From [Pseudopropionibacterium] massiliense (GTDB lineage: Bacteria > Actinomycetota > Actinomycetes > Propionibacteriales > Propionibacteriaceae): a stretch of 64,000 nucleotides of DNA. The position numbers were made by a program, and so were the translations under genes. The notes below the pieces were generated by a model. The model was not told the origin of the DNA and did not search any database. It saw nothing but the letters and a program-made list of their open reading frames with translations. Every line of letters starts with the position of its first letter. The stretch's first letter is position 1. The stretch covers positions 382,362-446,361 of the forward strand of contig NZ_LR027842.1 of the NCBI RefSeq assembly GCF_900607225.1, written 5' to 3'. Below, piece after piece: positions 60,711-64,000 of this stretch.

Positions 60711-63206
60711 TTAGAAATCGAAGTCCGATGTGAACGAGCGCCTGAGCAGGTACTGGGCCCGCTGGTAGACGCGCCACTGGGTGGTGTGGGGTATTTGCTC
60801 TTCGAGTCGGAACTCGACCGTGCGGTTGTTGAACTCGTTGGCGTCCTGACTGAGCAGCATCCGTACATTCTGGTAGCGGTCGCGTTTGTTATCGGAGGGC
60901 TGATCAAAGACCAGCTCGGGCTGGTTCGAGATCAAGGTGTCGCCGACGTAGATACCGGCGCGCAGCGTGCGCGGCTGGATTTTATCGCTGGCCGGCTCGG
61001 TTTGGAGGAGTTTTATGACGAGCTGGCCGGTGGTGATCTTGTCCGTCTCGGGCAGCACTTCGACATTCACGGGCCGGGTGTCGCTCTTGCGTTTCTTGTT
61101 GACTCTGAGTACCGGTACGACGACTTCCTGCAGCGAGGCGCCGCCGTGGACGAACCGTGAGCCAGCGCCCGACAGCTTGATCCGGTGGATTGACTTGGGA
61201 ATCTGCACCTCAAGGTCACTGCTGAGACCGATCTGTTCGGGCTCGAACTTCCGGAATGCAGAATCGTCCTTGAACCCCCGGCCCAACACATATCGGCGGT
61301 TCGTCACCACGAGCTCGTCGCCCTGCGGTTTGGTCGAGAGGTAGAAGGCGTCAGCCAGCGCGGTGTCTTGGTATAGGAAGCCGTGGTCGGCCGTCACCAG
61401 GATGTTCGTGGCGTTCGCGTTTGCCAGGCGTTTGATGAGCTTGACCAGATCGCCAAGCGCCCCAACGGCAGCCTCGAACACCTGCCGTTCGGTGCGGGCC
61501 TTGTCGCCGGTTGCATCTATCCGGTCGTGGTAGACGTACAGCACCTGGTGGGCGACGTACAGCTCACGCAGTTCGCCGAGTGGCATCGAGAGGATTTCCT
61601 CGGCCTGGATCGCGATCCCCCCCACCGAGGCCAGCACCTTGTTGCGGTTCACGGTTCCATCGGAGCGTTGGCCGTCGATCAGCACCGGATCGCCACCGTG
61701 CGAGTGAGCCAGCGTTCTGTGCGGCAGGAGAGCCGCCATGCCGAGCTGGGTGTAGCTCGGCAGAACGCCGAGCATCGCATCAAGTTCCGCGTCGAAACGG
61801 TTTTCCTGGCGGATACGCGAACGCAGCTCGTCGGCGATCTCGTAACGCAGCGCGTCCGAGATGATGACGGCGGCCTTCCGGTTGCCCTTCCGGATGATCG
61901 GCTCAACGTGATCGTTGAAGAATCTCGTCTGCGGGCGGAGCGTGACTGAACGCCAGTCGTGCACGGCGTCGACCTGCTGCTGCCATGTGTTGCCGAGTTC
62001 GTAGAGGTATCGATTCGTGTACTGCTTGTCCACTTCCTCGCGGAGCGCTTCGAGCGGGGCGGCATGCTCGCTCATGCGCGCGGCGAAGTGGAACTGACGG
62101 TAGAGCTGATCGATGCGAAACCAGTGTTTGCGGTATCGGTCGAGTCCGTCATCGAACGAAGCGATCTCGAACCTCGCCGTAGCGAGCTCGCTCAACAGGT
62201 CGGAGGCAGCGGCGAGTGCCGCGTAGAGTGCCCGGTATCCCTCAACCCAGACACTGCTCTGGCGGGCACGAATGGTCTCGGATACCTCACGTGCGCTCAT
62301 CGTACGCTGGGCGATTGCATGCGCCAGTGCGCTGATGATTTTGCGCTCCACGTCCTCAAAGAGATCGTTTTCCACAAGCTCGGGAAGTTCGGCATCCTCG
62401 ATGGTGCGGACGTAATCGAGGCTTTCGGCTGCTCGTCGCGCTAAGGTGGCGAAGGCGTCAGCACTGCGCCGGTCGTTACGCAGACTCGCGAAGTCGAGCT
62501 GAATGTTGCGCAAAGTCCCGGGCGTATCTGACGCGAACCCATTGATCGCCTGCCGAAACATCCACAGCACAAAATCATCGATGCTGGGCTTGCTCGCCCT
62601 GTAGCGATAGATCTTGGCCGCACCGGCCCAGTGGAACCTGTCGAGCCCCAGCTCAACCAGTGCCTCGTACTTGGCCCTCTCACCGCGTGAGTTCTCTATC
62701 AGTAGTGTGCGTGTAAGCTCCAGCATGCTGTGCTCTCGCTGATCGAGAAGCACGGCGCACATCTTCGCCCGTAGCCTGTCGACGTCATCGTCGGCGGCTA
62801 GTAGCTCCTTGAGACGTTGGACCCGCTCGGTGTCGCGAAAGTAGCCTTCGTGCTCACGCACTACTTCGTCGATCTCGGTGCCGATCAAGCCGAGCTCTTG
62901 GCGTACCAGCGCGACCCAATCAGCGGTGAAGACCCCGTACGCAAGTTCAAGGTCAAGCAACCAGTTCCCGGTGTCGGAAGGTACCGGGCCATCGCGATAG
63001 ATGAGGAACTTGCCGCCCGGCTCGTCATGGAGCACCCGATTCTTCACCGCGTACTCGTTGTTTCGTACCCGCAACGTGGTGATCCCGGCGAGGTCGAGTG
63101 CGTCAACCTCGGAGGTGTACTCGCCCCCGTTGTCGTGCCAGAAGACGAGTCGCTGCGACTCGAAGCGTTGTTCTAGGTGAGGCAGGACCGCGCGGAGTGA
63201 GTTCAT
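60711..63206 (-). CDS. pglZ: BREX system phosphatase-domain protein PglZ
   Basis: 831 residues. The alkaline-phosphatase-like domain is marked by AAVIISDALRYEIADEL (about 445, nucleophile/metal site) and ILVTADHGFLYQDT (about 605). The N-terminal part begins RFESQRLVFWHDNGGEYTSE, usual for type 1 PglZ. It is a core BREX component with PglX and BrxC. ATGA overlap with the upstream gene; 15 bases before brxL. Confidence 0.92.
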   Translation of the reverse strand: MNSLRAVLPHLEQRFESQRLVFWHDNGGEYTSEVDALDLAGITTLRVRNNEYAVKNRVLHDEPGGKFLIYRDGPVPSDTGNWLLDLELAYGVFTADWVALVRQELGLIGTEIDEVVREHEGYFRDTERVQRLKELLAADDDVDRLRAKMCAVLLDQREHSMLELTRTLLIENSRGERAKYEALVELGLDRFHWAGAAKIYRYRASKPSIDDFVLWMFRQAINGFASDTPGTLRNIQLDFASLRNDRRSADAFATLARRAAESLDYVRTIEDAELPELVENDLFEDVERKIISALAHAIAQRTMSAREVSETIRARQSSVWVEGYRALYAALAAASDLLSELATARFEIASFDDGLDRYRKHWFRIDQLYRQFHFAARMSEHAAPLEALREEVDKQYTNRYLYELGNTWQQQVDAVHDWRSVTLRPQTRFFNDHVEPIIRKGNRKAAVIISDALRYEIADELRSRIRQENRFDAELDAMLGVLPSYTQLGMAALLPHRTLAHSHGGDPVLIDGQRSDGTVNRNKVLASVGGIAIQAEEILSMPLGELRELYVAHQVLYVYHDRIDATGDKARTERQVFEAAVGALGDLVKLIKRLANANATNILVTADHGFLYQDTALADAFYLSTKPQGDELVVTNRRYVLGRGFKDDSAFRKFEPEQIGLSSDLEVQIPKSIHRIKLSGAGSRFVHGGASLQEVVVPVLRVNKKRKSDTRPVNVEVLPETDKITTGQLVIKLLQTEPASDKIQPRTLRAGIYVGDTLISNQPELVFDQPSDNKRDRYQNVRMLLSQDANEFNNRTVEFRLEEQIPHTTQWRVYQRAQYLLRRSFTSDFDF

Positions 63207-64000
63207 TCGGTGACCTCCTGTTGCGCCAGGGTTACCCGACCAAGTTCCGTGATCCGATAACGCTGGTCTCGGCTCGTGGGTTTGTCAGGCAGGGTACGCT
63301 CCAGCAGTCCTGCTGCGAGTAACGGTTCGATGTGTCGGCGGAAGGCGCGAGTCTGGTTGGTGATGCCCAGCGCCGCCATGAGATCCGCACGGCTCGCCGG
63401 GTCGGCCCGGACCTGACGAAGGACCACGATCTCAGTCGAGGAAAGGCTGGTCACAGGCCGACTTGGTGCTTCATCTTGGTGCCTTGGTGCCTGTTCTTGG
63501 TGCCTTACGTCGGCACCAAGACCCGCGTCCGCTGCGTGGGAGGGCACGTAGACGGTGAAACGCAGTCGATCCATGATCTCCTCGACATGCGGCTCAGGCA
63601 GGCCAACCGCAGCGATCTGATCGTAGACTCGTTGGACTCCAGTACCCCATTGCTCCATGATCCCAGCTTCTCGGAAGACGCGGGCGAGCGACGGGTTTCG
63701 CAGGCGGGATGCCCGTCGCATCGAGTCGATCGTCATCCCCGGAAGCAGCAGGCCGGGGCTGTCAACCTGAATGCGATCGTCGTAGAACCCAACGCGTATG
63801 GGCGTGCCGCGTTCGGCGTAGCTGGCGTGAACGAGAGCATTGACAACGACCTCGCGGATCGCCTCGACCGGGATCGAATAGACGTCGCGACGGCGCACCT
63901 CGCCGAACACCGCAGACTTGTACGCGTGCTTGAGCAGGAACTCCATGACTCGATCCACAGCCCGCGGCATCGGGCCATGAATTTCGGTTTGGTCGAAGAT
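63203..64000 (-). CDS. HATPase/HTH protein of the BREX operon, C-terminal part
   Basis: The frame is open to the window end (IFDQTEIHGP before the first Met at 63970). The visible 265 residues have the RecG-like/AlbA_2-partner ATPase fold: IPVEAIREVVVNALVHASYA, then DDRIQVDSPGLLLPGMT and RNPSLARVFREAGIMEQWGT. A linker with two near-identical HQ-rich units follows, then a winged-helix (TEIVVLRQVRADPASRADLM). Such proteins (often with an N-terminal AlbA_2 domain) occur between pglX and pglZ in BREX loci and may regulate them. Confidence 0.75.
   Translation of the reverse strand: MFDQTEIHGPMPRAVDRVMEFLLKHAYKSAVFGEVRRRDVYSIPVEAIREVVVNALVHASYAERGTPIRVGFYDDRIQVDSPGLLLPGMTIDSMRRASRLRNPSLARVFREAGIMEQWGTGVQRVYDQIAAVGLPEPHVEEIMDRLRFTVYVPSHAADAGLGADVRHQEQAPRHQDEAPSRPVTSLSSTEIVVLRQVRADPASRADLMAALGITNQTRAFRRHIEPLLAAGLLERTLPDKPTSRDQRYRITELGRVTLAQQEVTE

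Overview
This window comes from a high-GC actinobacterium, most likely Propionibacteriaceae (an Arachnia/Tessaracoccus-like organism). The signs are a WhiB-type regulator, a DUF3073 protein, monomeric NADP isocitrate dehydrogenase, a probable 6C RNA, and many genes whose start codon lies 6-8 nt after a TANNNT -10 box (leaderless transcription). The species is inferred, not proven.

Layout. 1-17.3 kb is housekeeping: lipoprotein/secreted pair, RicT-like PSP1 protein, TAP-type hydrolase, cis-prenyltransferase, xseAB, YwiC-like protein, ispH, ilvA, EcsC-like protein, aat, pheA, serS, HAD hydrolase. 17.4-22.4 kb is accessory: a WhiB-HTH fusion behind a repeat-rich promoter region, three unrecognised proteins, and two tiny tandem minus-strand reading frames (MLWRW and MLWSW), each with a strong ribosome site and a following hairpin.

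22.5-36.3 kb is a type III CRISPR-Cas island, closest to III-D. One tightly coupled operon encodes a three-domain effector (TIR, SAVED, and a C-terminal NLTPH-type domain), Cas6, a large RAMP protein, a short Cas10 with GGDD but no HD nuclease domain, several RAMP proteins including a Csx10-like one, and a small end protein. The expected scheme is target RNA recognition, cyclic oligoadenylate made by Cas10, SAVED binding and TIR NADase activity. Downstream lies a reverse transcriptase-Cas1/Cas2 adaptation module between two short arrays with near-identical leaders. The Cas1 half is broken by an internal deletion plus frameshift that removes the catalytic glutamate region, so interference and signalling look intact while adaptation looks dead.

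36.7-58.3 kb is again mostly chromosomal: icd, DUF3073 gene, three tRNAs (Glu, Asp, Phe), a SanA-like protein, pgi, a glycosyltransferase operon, a cell-wall SH3 protein with a candidate c-di-AMP riboswitch, an aldolase-like gene, a probable 6C RNA, a lone PemK-like protein, the metNIQ methionine importer, a membrane protein gene with a 14-base homopolymer that sets its frame, an M20 amidohydrolase and a 2'-5' RNA ligase-like protein. 58.6-64 kb is the 3' end of a BREX phage-defence operon (brxL, pglZ, and a partial HATPase/HTH protein) that continues beyond the window.

A dispersed palindromic repeat family (GGTTGAGCC ... GTGTCGAAACC and its reverse complement) fills at least seven intergenic regions and lies beside both defence islands.
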